Source: JANNAT01 sp031422555
GTDB taxonomy: Bacteria > Pseudomonadota > Alphaproteobacteria > Rhodobacterales > Rhodobacteraceae
Direction: 5' to 3'
Assembly (NCBI GenBank): GCA_031422555.1
Contig: JANPLZ010000085.1
Location: 1 to 49,226, forward strand
Length of the DNA: 49,226 nucleotides
Below, piece by piece: positions 39,696 to 49,115 of the stretch (its first letter is position 1; each line of letters begins with the position of its first letter). The notes below the pieces were generated by a model. That model did no database searches, had not been told where the DNA came from, and saw only the letters and a program-made list of their open reading frames with translations. Made by a program: the position numbers and the translations under genes.

Positions 39696-41891
39696 ATGTC
39701 CGACCCCGACACCAGCCAGTTGATTGATCCTGCCGCAGCAGCAGCAATTGCCGAAGGGCGGCATGGCGATCCGTTCGCGCTGTTGGGGTTGCACAAACGC
39801 GGCGGCAAATGGGTGGTCGCAGCCTTTGATCCGGGTGCGCAGGCCATGGCGGTGCTGGTCGGCAAGGCGGGCAAACCGGTGGACGGGCTGCCGGTGGCCG
39901 GTGCGCCGGGGCTGTTTGTGGCCGAGTTGGTGAAGAAATCCGACTACCGGTTGCAGTTTTCCGGCCATGGCGCGGAATGGCAAGTCGAAGATCCGTTCCG
40001 GTTCGGCCCGGTTCTGTCGGATATGGACGAATATCTGCTGGGCGAAGGCACGATCAAACGGCTGTGGCACGTGCTGGGGGCGCATCTGATCACCCATGAA
40101 GGCACGCCGGGCACGCATTTCGCGGTTTGGGCGCCGAATGCCGAACGGGTGTCGGTGGTGGGCGGCTTTAATGCGTGGGATGGCCGCCGTCATCCGATGC
40201 GCAAACGCGGCGGCACCGGGGTATGGGAGACGTTTTTGCCGGGCATCGGCGATGGTGAGGCGTATAAATACGAATTGCGCGGCCCGGGCGGGGTGCTCTT
40301 GCCGCTGAAATCCGATCCGGTCGGGTTCGGGTCCGAACACGCACCGGCCAATGCATCGGTTGTGCGCGATATTGGAGGTGCCGATTGGCAAGACGGTGCT
40401 TGGATGACGCGCCGTGCTGCATTGCAATCCATCGACGCCCCGATTTCAGTTTACGAGGTGCATCTTGGGTCGTGGCGCCGCGCGCCCGGCGACCGCATGC
40501 TGTCCTATCTTGAACTGGCCGATCAGTTGGTCGATTACGCGGTGGATATGGGCTTTACGCACATCGAATTGATGCCGGTTTCAGAATATCCGTTTGACGG
40601 GTCTTGGGGCTATCAGCCGGTGGGCCTCTTTGCCCCCACCATCCGCCACGGCACGCCTGCCGAATTTCGCGCCTTTGTGGATGCGGCGCACCAAAAAGGC
40701 ATCGGCATTCTGCTCGATTGGGTGCCGGGGCATTTCCCGTCGGATGCGCATGGTTTGGGCCGCTTTGACGGCACACCTTTGTATGAACACGCCGATCCGC
40801 GCGAAGGCTTTCATCAGGATTGGAACACCCTGATCTATAACTATGGCCGGGTCGAGGTTTCCAACTATCTGGTGTCCAACGCGCTGTATTGGTTGGAAGA
40901 ATACCATATCGACGGGCTGCGGGTGGATGCCGTGGCCTCCATGCTTTACCGTGATTATTCGCGCGAGGCCGGGCAATGGGTGCCCAACAAAGACGGCGGG
41001 CGCGAAAACTATGAGGCCATCGCGGTGCTGCAGCAGATGAACATCACCGCCTATGGCGAGTCCGTGGGCGTGGTGACGATTGCCGAAGAAAGCACCGCTT
41101 TTGCAGGCGTTTCGCGGCCCGTGAACCATGGCGGTTTGGGGTTCGGGTTCAAGTGGAACATGGGGTGGATGAATGACACGCTGTCTTATATGCACAAAGA
41201 CCCGATCTACCGCCGCTATCACCATCACCAGATGACGTTTGGACTGCATTACGCATGGTCGGAAAATTATATCCTGCCGATCAGCCATGACGAGGTGGTG
41301 CATGGCAAAGGGTCGATGATCGAAAAAATGCCGGGGTCGGGGGATGAGAAATTCGCCAACCTGCGGGCCTATTATGGGTTCATGTGGGCGCATCCGGGCA
41401 AAAAGCTGTTGTTCATGGGCTGCGAGTTCGGGCAGGGCCGCGAATGGAACCACAATCAGTCGCTGGATTGGCACCAGTTGGACGTGCCCGCCCATGCCGG
41501 GCTGCAAGCCTTGGTGCGCGATCTGAATCAGCTTTACCGCGCCCACCCGGCCTTGCATGTCAATGACACCAGACCGCAAGGCTTTGAATGGATCGACAGC
41601 AATGATGCCGAGGCCGGGGTGTATTCCTGGGCGCGGCTGGGGGCGCTTGGCGATCCGATGGTGGTGGCGGTGGTGAACATGACTCCGGTGGCGCGCAGCT
41701 ACCGGGTGGGCTTGCCAGCACCGGGCCATTGGGCCGAGATTTTGAACACCGATGCCGCCGTGTATGGCGGTGGCAACCGCGGCAATCTGGGCGGTCTTGC
41801 GTCCGAACCCGTGGCCCATGTCGGCCGTGCGCAATCGGCGCTGGTGATGGTGCCGCCCTTGGCAACAGTTTGGTTAAAGCAAAGTCTATAA
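39696..41891 (+). CDS. glgB: 1,4-alpha-glucan branching enzyme
   Basis: GlgB makes alpha-1,6 branches in glycogen (GH13, cytosolic). The 731 residues contain an N-terminal domain, a CBM48 domain (TPGTHFAVWAPNAERVSVVG), the catalytic barrel opening IDAPISVYEVHLGSWRR, the loop DWVPGHFPSDAHGL, nucleophile Asp411 in GLRVDAVASML, acid/base Glu464 in IAEESTAF, and PISHDEVVHGKGSM. All key residues are present and the length matches the long GlgB class. It follows glgP by seven bases and precedes glgC by 22. Confidence 0.96.
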   Translation: MSDPDTSQLIDPAAAAAIAEGRHGDPFALLGLHKRGGKWVVAAFDPGAQAMAVLVGKAGKPVDGLPVAGAPGLFVAELVKKSDYRLQFSGHGAEWQVEDPFRFGPVLSDMDEYLLGEGTIKRLWHVLGAHLITHEGTPGTHFAVWAPNAERVSVVGGFNAWDGRRHPMRKRGGTGVWETFLPGIGDGEAYKYELRGPGGVLLPLKSDPVGFGSEHAPANASVVRDIGGADWQDGAWMTRRAALQSIDAPISVYEVHLGSWRRAPGDRMLSYLELADQLVDYAVDMGFTHIELMPVSEYPFDGSWGYQPVGLFAPTIRHGTPAEFRAFVDAAHQKGIGILLDWVPGHFPSDAHGLGRFDGTPLYEHADPREGFHQDWNTLIYNYGRVEVSNYLVSNALYWLEEYHIDGLRVDAVASMLYRDYSREAGQWVPNKDGGRENYEAIAVLQQMNITAYGESVGVVTIAEESTAFAGVSRPVNHGGLGFGFKWNMGWMNDTLSYMHKDPIYRRYHHHQMTFGLHYAWSENYILPISHDEVVHGKGSMIEKMPGSGDEKFANLRAYYGFMWAHPGKKLLFMGCEFGQGREWNHNQSLDWHQLDVPAHAGLQALVRDLNQLYRAHPALHVNDTRPQGFEWIDSNDAEAGVYSWARLGALGDPMVVAVVNMTPVARSYRVGLPAPGHWAEILNTDAAVYGGGNRGNLGGLASEPVAHVGRAQSALVMVPPLATVWLKQSL

Positions 41892-41913
41892 TTTATCCCG
41901 GAGGAGGACGACC

Positions 41914-43185
41914 ATGAACCCCAGACCGAATGCGCGCCTGTCCAGCCAGTCGATGGCCTTTGTGTTGGCAGGGGGGCGCGGCAGCCGATTGAAAGAGCTG
42001 ACCAACACCCGCGCCAAACCGGCGGTGTATTTTGGCGGCAAAACCCGGATCATCGACTTTGCCTTGTCAAACGCGCTCAATTCCGGCATCCGCAAAATGG
42101 CGATTGCCACGCAATACAAAGCGCACTCGCTGATCCGGCATATGCAGCGCGGCTGGGGGTTCTTTCGCGCCGAACGCAATGAATATCTGGATATTCTGCC
42201 TGCCAGCCAACGGGTTTCGGAAAACAAATGGTATCTGGGCACCGCCGATGCTGTGGCGCAAAATATTGATATCGTTGATTCTTATGGGGTAAAATACATC
42301 GTCGTTCTGGCGGGTGACCATATTTATAAAATGGATTACGAGGTGATGCTGCAACAGCATGTGGCCTCAGGTGCGGATGTGACCATCGGCTGCCTGACCG
42401 TGCCGCGGATGGAGGCCACCGCCTTTGGCGTCATGCATGTCGACAAGAACATGCGCATCACCGATTTTCTGGAAAAGCCCGCCGATCCGCCATCGATTCC
42501 GGGCGATCCGGCCAACGCTCTGGCCTCGATGGGGATTTATGTCTTTGACTGGGCGTTTTTGCGCGATCTGTTGATCCGCGATATGGCGGATGAAAATTCG
42601 ACCCATGATTTCGGCAATGATCTGATCCCCGATATCGTCAAGAACGGCAAAGCGGTGGCGCATAAATTTGCCGACAGCTGCGTGAAATCGGGGTTGGAGA
42701 CAGAACCCTATTGGCGCGATGTGGGAACGATTGATGCGTTCTGGCAAGCCAACATCGACTTGACCGATTTTGTGCCCAAGCTGGACCTATACGATCAAAG
42801 CTGGCCGATCTGGACTTATGCCGAGATTTTGCCCCCCGCCAAGTTTATCCATGATCAAGACGGGCGGCGCGGCATGGCGGTGTCGTCGCTGGTGTCGGGC
42901 GATTGTATCGTGTCGGGGTCAGAAGTGCGCAATTCGCTGCTGTTTACCGGCTGTCGCACCCATTCGTTCAGCGCGCTTGAACATGTGGTGGCGCTGCCGC
43001 AGGTGATCGTGAACCGCAAAGCCGAGCTGAAAAACTGCGTGATTGATCGCGGTGTGATCATTCCCGAAGGGCTGGTGGTGGGCGAAGATCCGGAACTGGA
43101 TGAAAAGTGGTTCCGCCGCACCGACGCGGGCATCGTGTTGATCACCCAGGATATGCTGGACGTGCGGGCGCGCGCGCTGTCATAG
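41914..43185 (+). CDS. glgC: Glucose-1-phosphate adenylyltransferase
   Basis: GlgC makes ADP-glucose from glucose-1-phosphate and ATP, the committed step of glycogen synthesis. It is allosterically controlled in most bacteria. The 423-residue length is standard. Seen: the nucleotide loop AGGRGSRLKELTNTRAKPAV, GKTRIIDFALSNALNSGI, GTADAVAQN, the catalytic AGDHIYKMDY and a C-terminal left-handed helix region with VIVNRKAELKNCVIDRGV. The ATG has a very strong GGAGGAGG (41900-41907) seven bases upstream. An intergenic repeat separates it from glgA. Confidence 0.97.
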   Translation: MNPRPNARLSSQSMAFVLAGGRGSRLKELTNTRAKPAVYFGGKTRIIDFALSNALNSGIRKMAIATQYKAHSLIRHMQRGWGFFRAERNEYLDILPASQRVSENKWYLGTADAVAQNIDIVDSYGVKYIVVLAGDHIYKMDYEVMLQQHVASGADVTIGCLTVPRMEATAFGVMHVDKNMRITDFLEKPADPPSIPGDPANALASMGIYVFDWAFLRDLLIRDMADENSTHDFGNDLIPDIVKNGKAVAHKFADSCVKSGLETEPYWRDVGTIDAFWQANIDLTDFVPKLDLYDQSWPIWTYAEILPPAKFIHDQDGRRGMAVSSLVSGDCIVSGSEVRNSLLFTGCRTHSFSALEHVVALPQVIVNRKAELKNCVIDRGVIIPEGLVVGEDPELDEKWFRRTDAGIVLITQDMLDVRARALS

Positions 43186-43206
43186 GGTAGGATGGCTGCA
43201 AAGGGC

Positions 43207-43257
43207 GGGGGTTTCACACCCCCACACCCCCGTGGGATATTTGTGAACAGATGAAAG
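43207..43257 (-). repeat. Inverted, degenerate copy of the composite intergenic repeat
   Basis: GGGGG-TTTCACA-CCCCC (43207-43223) is the exact reverse complement of 31108-31124. Positions 43226-43257, read on the minus strand (CCTTTCAT, then CACAAATATCCCACGGGGG), are a diverged copy of 31047-31078. The copy ends within the AAAGGA ribosome-binding site of glgA. Confidence 0.75.
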
Positions 43258-43265
43258 GATCAGCG

Positions 43266-44699
43266 ATGCAAATTCGGGGGCGGGTGCTGTCGGTGGCCTC
43301 GGAATGTGTGCCGCTGATCAAGACCGGCGGTTTGGCGGATGTGGTTGGCGCGCTGCCGGGCGCGCTGGCAGGCGTAGGCTGGGACATGAGGGTTTTAGTG
43401 CCTGCTTACCGCAGTTTACGTCCACTTCTTGAGACAATGGTTGAAGTGTGGTCGGACGGCGCGCTGTTTGGTGGCCCAGCGCGGGTGATGGCGGGGGATG
43501 TGGCGGGGGTGCAGGTTTTGCTGCTGGACGCAGCCCATTTGTATGATCGCGAAGGCGGACCCTATTCCGGCCCGAACGGCGACTGGTTCGACAACGCGCG
43601 CCGCTTTGCAGCGCTGTCCTGGGTGGGGGCCGAGATTGCAAGGCATGGCTTGGCCGATGGCTGGAGGCCGCAGGTTTTACACGCGCATGACTGGCAAGGC
43701 GGGCTGGCCCCGGCCTATCTGGCATATGGCGGTGCGCAAGGGGTAGGGTCGGTGTTCACCATCCATAACATCGCGTTTCAGGGTTGGGCGCCCGCGTCAT
43801 CGCTGGCGGATTTGCGGCTGCCCCCCGAACAGTTTTACCCCGCAGCGCTGGAATATTACGGCGGATTGTCCAGCCTGAAGGCGGGTCTGGTCACCGCCGA
43901 CCGCATCACCACCGTGTCGCCCACCTATGCCGCCGAATTGATGCGACCCGAATTTGGCATGGGATTGCAAGGCGTTATCGCAGCCCGTGCCGAAGTGGTG
44001 TGCGGCATCCTGAACGGTGTTGACACCAATCTGTGGGCCCCCGAGACCGAGCCGCTGCCCTATTCCGCCAAAGCGCCCAAGGGCAAGGCCGCCAACCGCG
44101 CCGCCCTTTGTGCCGCATTCGGGCTGGAGGTGCCGGGGCCTTTGGCTATTCTGGTCAGTCGGTTGACCGATCAAAAGGGCATTGATCTGCTGGCAGGCAC
44201 CATTCCCGATTTTATCGCAGCCGGCGGCGGTTTGATCGTGCTCGGGTCGGGCGATCCCGCGCTTGAGGCCGCGATGCGCGGCTTGGCTGCACGCTTTGCC
44301 GGCCGGGTGGCGGTGCGTATCGGTTATGACGAGGCGCTGTCGCACCAGCTTTTCGCGGGCGGTGATGCGGTTCTGGTGCCGTCGCGGTTTGAACCCTGCG
44401 GTCTGACCCAGCTTTACGGTCTGCGCTATGGCACGGTGCCGGTGGTGTCAGCGGTGGGCGGGTTGGCTGATACGGTGATTCATGCCAGCCCCGCGGCGCT
44501 GGCGGCGGGGGTGGCGACGGGGATCGTGTTTCATCCGGTCGATGGCGTGGCTTTGGGGCAGGCGTTGCGCGCCCTTGTGCAGATGTTCGGCGATGCCAAG
44601 CTGTGGGCCCGCGTGCAGGCCAACGCCATGTGCCACGATGTTGGCTGGGACGCGTCTGCCGCCGCATATGCCGCGCTTTATGAAGGTCTGGTCGGGTGA
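43266..44699 (+). CDS. glgA: Glycogen synthase (ADP-glucose)
   Basis: GlgA (GT5) extends alpha-1,4-glucan chains from ADP-glucose. The 477-residue length is standard. Seen: the N-terminal KTGGLADVVGALPGAL that binds ADP-glucose, HAHDWQGGLAP, FTIHNIAFQG, GILNGVDTNLW, SRLTDQKGIDLL and the C-terminal VPSRFEPCGLTQLYGLRYG with the conserved Glu. The ATG at 43266 is chosen because AAAGGA (43254-43259) lies six bases upstream; the longer frame from 43251 has no such site. Its stop overlaps the glgX GTG start (GTGA). Confidence 0.96.
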   Translation: MQIRGRVLSVASECVPLIKTGGLADVVGALPGALAGVGWDMRVLVPAYRSLRPLLETMVEVWSDGALFGGPARVMAGDVAGVQVLLLDAAHLYDREGGPYSGPNGDWFDNARRFAALSWVGAEIARHGLADGWRPQVLHAHDWQGGLAPAYLAYGGAQGVGSVFTIHNIAFQGWAPASSLADLRLPPEQFYPAALEYYGGLSSLKAGLVTADRITTVSPTYAAELMRPEFGMGLQGVIAARAEVVCGILNGVDTNLWAPETEPLPYSAKAPKGKAANRAALCAAFGLEVPGPLAILVSRLTDQKGIDLLAGTIPDFIAAGGGLIVLGSGDPALEAAMRGLAARFAGRVAVRIGYDEALSHQLFAGGDAVLVPSRFEPCGLTQLYGLRYGTVPVVSAVGGLADTVIHASPAALAAGVATGIVFHPVDGVALGQALRALVQMFGDAKLWARVQANAMCHDVGWDASAAAYAALYEGLVG

Positions 44700-46801
44700 A
44701 TTACGGTGGTTTTACCACATCTTGCGGCCAGCCTTGGCCGATGGGGGCCACCATCCGGCATGACGGGGTGAATTTTGCGGTGTTTTCCGCCCATGCCACC
44801 GCGCTGGAATTATGCCTGTTTTCCGCCGATGGACGGCGCGAAATGGCGCGGCTGCCGTTTGATGCCCGTGACGGTGATGTCTGGCATATGCATGTGGCGG
44901 GCCTCGGCGCGGGGCAGCTTTATGGTTTGCGCGCGCACGGCCCCTATGCCCCGGACGAAGGCCACCGGTTTAACCCGCACAAGCTGCTTTTGGACCCCTA
45001 CGCGCGCGGATTGTCGGGGAAATTGCGCTGGTCGGATGCGTTGATGGGCTACCGGGTGGGGGCTGCGCGCGGGGATCAGTCTTTTGACACCCGCGACAGC
45101 GCTTTTGCGATGCCGAAATCGGTGGTGGTCGATCCGCGTTTTGACTGGGGCGATGATGCCGCCCCGCGCACGGCGCTTGGCGCTACGGTGATCTACGAGG
45201 CGCATGTCAAAGCCCTGACCATGCAGCATGACGGCATTCCGGTATCCTTGCGCGGCACCTATGGCGGGGTCGCGCATCCGGTGATGATTGCGCATTTGCA
45301 AAAGCTGGGGGTGACGGCGATCGAGCTGTTGCCGGTGCAAGGCTTTTTTGACGACCGGTTTCTGGTGGCCAAGGGGTTGGTCAACCATTGGGGCTATCAA
45401 AGCATGGCGTTTTTCGCGCCAGAGCCGCGCTATGGCGGCTCGCACCCGCTGCGCGAGATGCAGGCGATGGTCAAGGCGCTGCATGCGGGCGGCATCGAGG
45501 TTATTCTGGATGTGGTCTACAATCATTCGGGCGAAGGCGATGAATGGGGGCCGACCCTGTCGTTTCGGGGTCTCGATAACCGCAGCTATTACCGGCTGAC
45601 CCATGGCGGGCGGCACTATGCCAATGATGCGGGCACCGGCAACACCTTTGATCTGACCCAACCGGCCGTATTGCGCATGGTGTTGGACAGTTTGCGCTAT
45701 TGGGTTGAACACGTGCGTATCGACGGCTTTCGCTTTGATCTGGCGTCGGTGCTGGGACGTGAGGCGCATGGGTTTGACCCGTCAGGCGGCTTTTTTGATG
45801 CGATCCGGCAAGATCCGGTGTTGGCGCGGGTCAAACTGATCGCCGAGCCGTGGGATATCGGCCCCGGCGGCTATCAGTTGGGGGCCTATCCGCCGCCATT
45901 TCTGGAATGGAATGACCGCTACCGCGACGGCGTGCGCCGGTTCTGGCGCCATGATGCGGGCATGGCCCCTGATCTGGCACGGCGGCTGCTGGGGTCGGCC
46001 GACCGCTTTGATCATTCGCGCCGAAGCGCCACCAGTTCAGTGAATTTCATCACTTCGCATGATGGGTTTACCTTAGAGGATACCGTGACTTACACGGTCA
46101 AACGCAATCTGGCCAACGGCGAGGATAACCGCGACGGCCATGATGACAACCACGCGGACAACATGGGCTTGGAAGGCCCCAGCGCCAACCCGGCCTTGCG
46201 GGCGCTGCGCGATTTGCGCAAACGCAATCTGCTGGCCACGCTGATGCTGTCGCAAGGCACGCCGATGCTGCTGGCGGGGGATGAGATCGGCCACAGCCAA
46301 GGCGGCAACAACAACGCCTATGCGCAAGACAACGCGGTGACCCGGCTGGACTGGGCGCGCGCCGATCACCGGCTGGCGGCGTTTGTAGCCCGGCTGACGG
46401 CGCTGCGCCGCGCCCATCCGGTGTTGCGGCAGGGCCGGTTCCTGCATGCCAAACCGCGGGGGTCGGACGGGCTGCCCGATGTGATCTGGCACCGCGCCGA
46501 TGGGGCGGTGCCCAGCCCCGGCGATTGGCACGATCCGGGGTTTCGCTGTATCGGCGTGGAATTGCGCATGGCTGCCGAAGGCCCGGACCAGACAAATCAC
46601 GGCGCGCCCGACGCGCTGTTTGTGGTGTTCAATGGCGATGGGCCGCTGACGCTGCATTTGCCGAAAACCGCCGCTGGCTGGCGGATGATTCTGGATACCA
46701 CCCGGCCCGAGTTGGTGCCGGTGGTGGCCGACCCGGTGGTCAATCTGCCAGGGCAGGCCGTGTTTGTCTTTGAACCGATCAACGCAAAGGGTGCCCTATG
46801 A
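44696..46801 (+). CDS. glgX: Glycogen debranching enzyme GlgX
   Basis: GlgX (GH13, isoamylase type) removes alpha-1,6 branches from phosphorylase-trimmed glycogen. The 701 residues have an N-terminal CBM48 region (DGVNFAVFSAHATALELCLF), VIYEAHVKALT, VVYNHSGEGDEWGP, nucleophile Asp348 in DGFRFDLASVLG, acid/base Glu384 in LIAEPWDIGPGGYQ and VNFITSHDGFTLEDTVTY. Start is GTG 44696, overlapping the glgA stop. Its stop overlaps the pgm start (ATGA). Presence with glgP in one operon indicates that synthesis and breakdown genes are transcribed together. Confidence 0.95.
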   Translation: MNYGGFTTSCGQPWPMGATIRHDGVNFAVFSAHATALELCLFSADGRREMARLPFDARDGDVWHMHVAGLGAGQLYGLRAHGPYAPDEGHRFNPHKLLLDPYARGLSGKLRWSDALMGYRVGAARGDQSFDTRDSAFAMPKSVVVDPRFDWGDDAAPRTALGATVIYEAHVKALTMQHDGIPVSLRGTYGGVAHPVMIAHLQKLGVTAIELLPVQGFFDDRFLVAKGLVNHWGYQSMAFFAPEPRYGGSHPLREMQAMVKALHAGGIEVILDVVYNHSGEGDEWGPTLSFRGLDNRSYYRLTHGGRHYANDAGTGNTFDLTQPAVLRMVLDSLRYWVEHVRIDGFRFDLASVLGREAHGFDPSGGFFDAIRQDPVLARVKLIAEPWDIGPGGYQLGAYPPPFLEWNDRYRDGVRRFWRHDAGMAPDLARRLLGSADRFDHSRRSATSSVNFITSHDGFTLEDTVTYTVKRNLANGEDNRDGHDDNHADNMGLEGPSANPALRALRDLRKRNLLATLMLSQGTPMLLAGDEIGHSQGGNNNAYAQDNAVTRLDWARADHRLAAFVARLTALRRAHPVLRQGRFLHAKPRGSDGLPDVIWHRADGAVPSPGDWHDPGFRCIGVELRMAAEGPDQTNHGAPDALFVVFNGDGPLTLHLPKTAAGWRMILDTTRPELVPVVADPVVNLPGQAVFVFEPINAKGAL

Positions 46802-48441
46802 CCATCTCCATCATCGCGACCAAGCCCATTGCGGGCCAAAAGCCCGGCACCTCGGGATTGCGCAAGAAAACCCCGGTGTTCATGGGGGCGCATTATCTGG
46901 AAAACTTTGTCCAAAGCATTTTTGATGTGGTGGGCGCACGCGATGAAACGGGGGCGGGTAAGACCTTTGTGCTGGGCGGTGACGGGCGCTATTTCAACGA
47001 CCGCGCGGCGCAGGTGATCTTGCGGATGGCGGCGGCCAATGGCGCGGCACGGGTGATCATCGGGCAAGGTGCAATCCTGTCGACCCCCGCCGCCAGCCAC
47101 CTGATCCGGCTGAACAACACGGGCGGTGGCATCATCATGAGCGCCTCCCACAACCCCGGCGGCCCGACCGAAGATTTCGGCGTCAAGTTCAACATGCCCA
47201 ACGGCGGCCCGGCCCCCGAAGCTGTAACCGAGGCTATGTACATCCGTACAACAACGATTTCCGAATATAAGATCGCCCAAGCCCATGACGTTGATTTGGC
47301 CACCATCGGGCGCAGCGATCTGGCCGGGATGATCGTCGATGTCGTTGATCCGGTGGCCGATTATGCCGCCCTGATGGAGACATTGTTTGATTTCCCGGCG
47401 ATTTCCGCGATGTTTGCCGCAGGCTTTGCCATGCGGATGGACAGCATGTGCGCGGTGACCGGCCCCTATGCACAAGACATTTTCGAGCGCCGCCTTCGCG
47501 CGGGCGCGGGCACGGTGATCAATGGCACCCCCTTGCCCGATTTTGGCGGCATGCACCCCGATCCGAACCCCACTTGGGCAAAGGCCCTGATGGACGAGAT
47601 GTTTGGCACCAATGCCCCCGATTTTGGCGCGGCCTCTGATGGCGACGGCGACCGCAACATGGTGGTCGGGCGCGGGATTTATGTCTCACCCTCCGACAGT
47701 CTGGCGGTTCTGGCGGCGAATGCGCATCTGGCCCCCGGCTATGCGGCGGGATTGAAGGGGGTGGCGCGGTCAATGCCAACATCGGCTGCGGTGGACCGGG
47801 TGGCAGATGCCATGGGCATCGCCAGATTTGAAACCCCGACGGGGTGGAAGTTTTTTGGCAATCTGCTGGATGCGGGCCGCGTCACGATTTGCGGCGAAGA
47901 AAGTTTTGGCACCGGCTCGGACCATGTGCGCGAAAAAGACGGGCTGTGGGCCGTGCTGTTATGGCTGAACATTCTGGCAGTGCGTAAAGTGTCGGTGGCC
48001 GAGATTTTGGCGCAGCATTGGGCCACCTACGGGCGCAATTATTACAGCCGCCACGATTTTGAGGCGATTTCCAGCGACCGCGCCGATGCGATGATGGCGG
48101 CCTTGCGCGCCAGTCTGCCCACCTTGCCCGGCACCGTGATCGACGGCATGACCATTCGGACAGCTGATGATTTCGCCTACAGCGATCCGGTTGACGACTC
48201 TGTCAGTCATGCCCAAGGCGTGCGGATCCTGTTTGAAGATGGCAGCCGGATCGTGCTGCGCCTGTCGGGCACCGGCACCGAAGGGGCTACGTTGCGGCTG
48301 TATCTGGAACGTTATGCGGCGGGGCCGGACGGCCTTCACCACGACCCACAACTGGCGCTGGCCCCGGTGATCCGGGCCGCCCACGCCTTGGCGCGGATCG
48401 AACACTTTACCGCCCGTAACAGGCCCGATGTGGTGACCTGA
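46798..48441 (+). CDS. pgm: Phosphoglucomutase (alpha-D-glucose-1,6-bisphosphate-dependent)
   Basis: Pgm interconverts glucose-6-phosphate and glucose-1-phosphate, feeding GlgC and taking the product of GlgP. The 547 residues show the four-domain hexomutase pattern: phosphoserine Ser117 in MSASHNPGG, metal loop DGDGDRN (Asp281, 283, 285), sugar-binding GEESFGTGSDHVREKDGLWA and the phosphate-binding RLSGTGTEGATLRLY. The length and the GTSGLRKK start match the eukaryote-like Pgm form found in many alphaproteobacteria. The ATG overlaps the glgX stop. It is the last gene of the glycogen operon. Confidence 0.96.
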   Translation: MTISIIATKPIAGQKPGTSGLRKKTPVFMGAHYLENFVQSIFDVVGARDETGAGKTFVLGGDGRYFNDRAAQVILRMAAANGAARVIIGQGAILSTPAASHLIRLNNTGGGIIMSASHNPGGPTEDFGVKFNMPNGGPAPEAVTEAMYIRTTTISEYKIAQAHDVDLATIGRSDLAGMIVDVVDPVADYAALMETLFDFPAISAMFAAGFAMRMDSMCAVTGPYAQDIFERRLRAGAGTVINGTPLPDFGGMHPDPNPTWAKALMDEMFGTNAPDFGAASDGDGDRNMVVGRGIYVSPSDSLAVLAANAHLAPGYAAGLKGVARSMPTSAAVDRVADAMGIARFETPTGWKFFGNLLDAGRVTICGEESFGTGSDHVREKDGLWAVLLWLNILAVRKVSVAEILAQHWATYGRNYYSRHDFEAISSDRADAMMAALRASLPTLPGTVIDGMTIRTADDFAYSDPVDDSVSHAQGVRILFEDGSRIVLRLSGTGTEGATLRLYLERYAAGPDGLHHDPQLALAPVIRAAHALARIEHFTARNRPDVVT

Positions 48442-48454
48442 ACCGCAAGCGGCT

Positions 48455-48482
48455 TTTGCGCGATGGGTCCTAGCTGCGCAAA
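48455..48482. terminator. Possible terminator between convergent pgm and lytic transglycosylase genes
   Basis: TTTGCGC (48455-48461) and GCGCAAA (48476-48482) are inverted repeats around a 14-base loop that contains the transglycosylase stop codon. A small CCGC-AA-GCGG followed by CTTTT lies just before. Neither is a classical strong terminator. Confidence 0.4.
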
Positions 48483-48943
48483 CCTGTCTCGACCAGCAGG
48501 CCCTGACGTTTGGCTTCGTAATAATAACCTTTGGCATACCACATTACGGCGCGGGCTTCGTCGCCGTTTGACACCAGCCACGCGCCGCGCAAATAGCGCC
48601 CGGCAAATTCAAGATTGGTTTCGGCATCCAAAAGCCCCGATGGCGATCCGCGATAGCCCATGGTGCCCGCGGTTTGCGGCAATATCTGCATCAGCCCGTA
48701 ATACGGTCCATTGCGCGCGGCGGCGTTGTAGTCAGACTCGCGCTGCACCACGCGGTGGATCAGGCTTTGCGGAATATCGTGAATAGCCGCCCATTTGACG
48801 ATCAGCGCGCGCATTTGCGGCGTCTCGCCGGGGTAAAGATCACCGCGCGAGGCCGGGGTTGCGTCATTGCGCCCCCGACCACAGGCCGCAAGGGATACGG
48901 CCGCCAAACCAAGCGACAGGGCGGTGCGGCGGGACAGGCGCAT
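48470..48943 (-). CDS. Lytic transglycosylase lipoprotein (SLT domain)
   Basis: This cleaves peptidoglycan glycan strands, forming 1,6-anhydro-muropeptides. From the ATG at 48943 (GGAGAG upstream) it has 157 residues: a signal peptide ending in the lipobox LAAC (lipidated Cys21), a short linker, and an SLT domain with catalytic Glu69 in VVQRESDYNAAARN, then GLMQILPQTAGTMGY and a C-terminal VMWYAKGYYYEAKR. It is short for the family, little more than the catalytic domain. A longer frame to 49099 lacks a signal at its start and is not used. It is divergent from the response regulator gene. Confidence 0.9.
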   Translation of the reverse strand: MRLSRRTALSLGLAAVSLAACGRGRNDATPASRGDLYPGETPQMRALIVKWAAIHDIPQSLIHRVVQRESDYNAAARNGPYYGLMQILPQTAGTMGYRGSPSGLLDAETNLEFAGRYLRGAWLVSNGDEARAVMWYAKGYYYEAKRQGLLVETGLRS

Positions 48944-49115
48944 CAAAACTCTCCGATGATCAACGTCCTTCCCTAGCCAAACCTGCAGGGCTGGGAAAGG
49001 GGGCAGGCGCGGTTTCGGCGGGAAGGTGCAATTTCTGCGACGAAAGCCGGGCTTTCGCGCCGCAAGCGGCTTGGTTATGCTACCCCATCGTTGCAGCACC
49101 GGGGCAATTTCAAAG

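Noticed and set aside
40581..41834. 417-codon frame antisense to glgB
   Set aside because: Shadow of glgB, whose catalytic residues are all intact.
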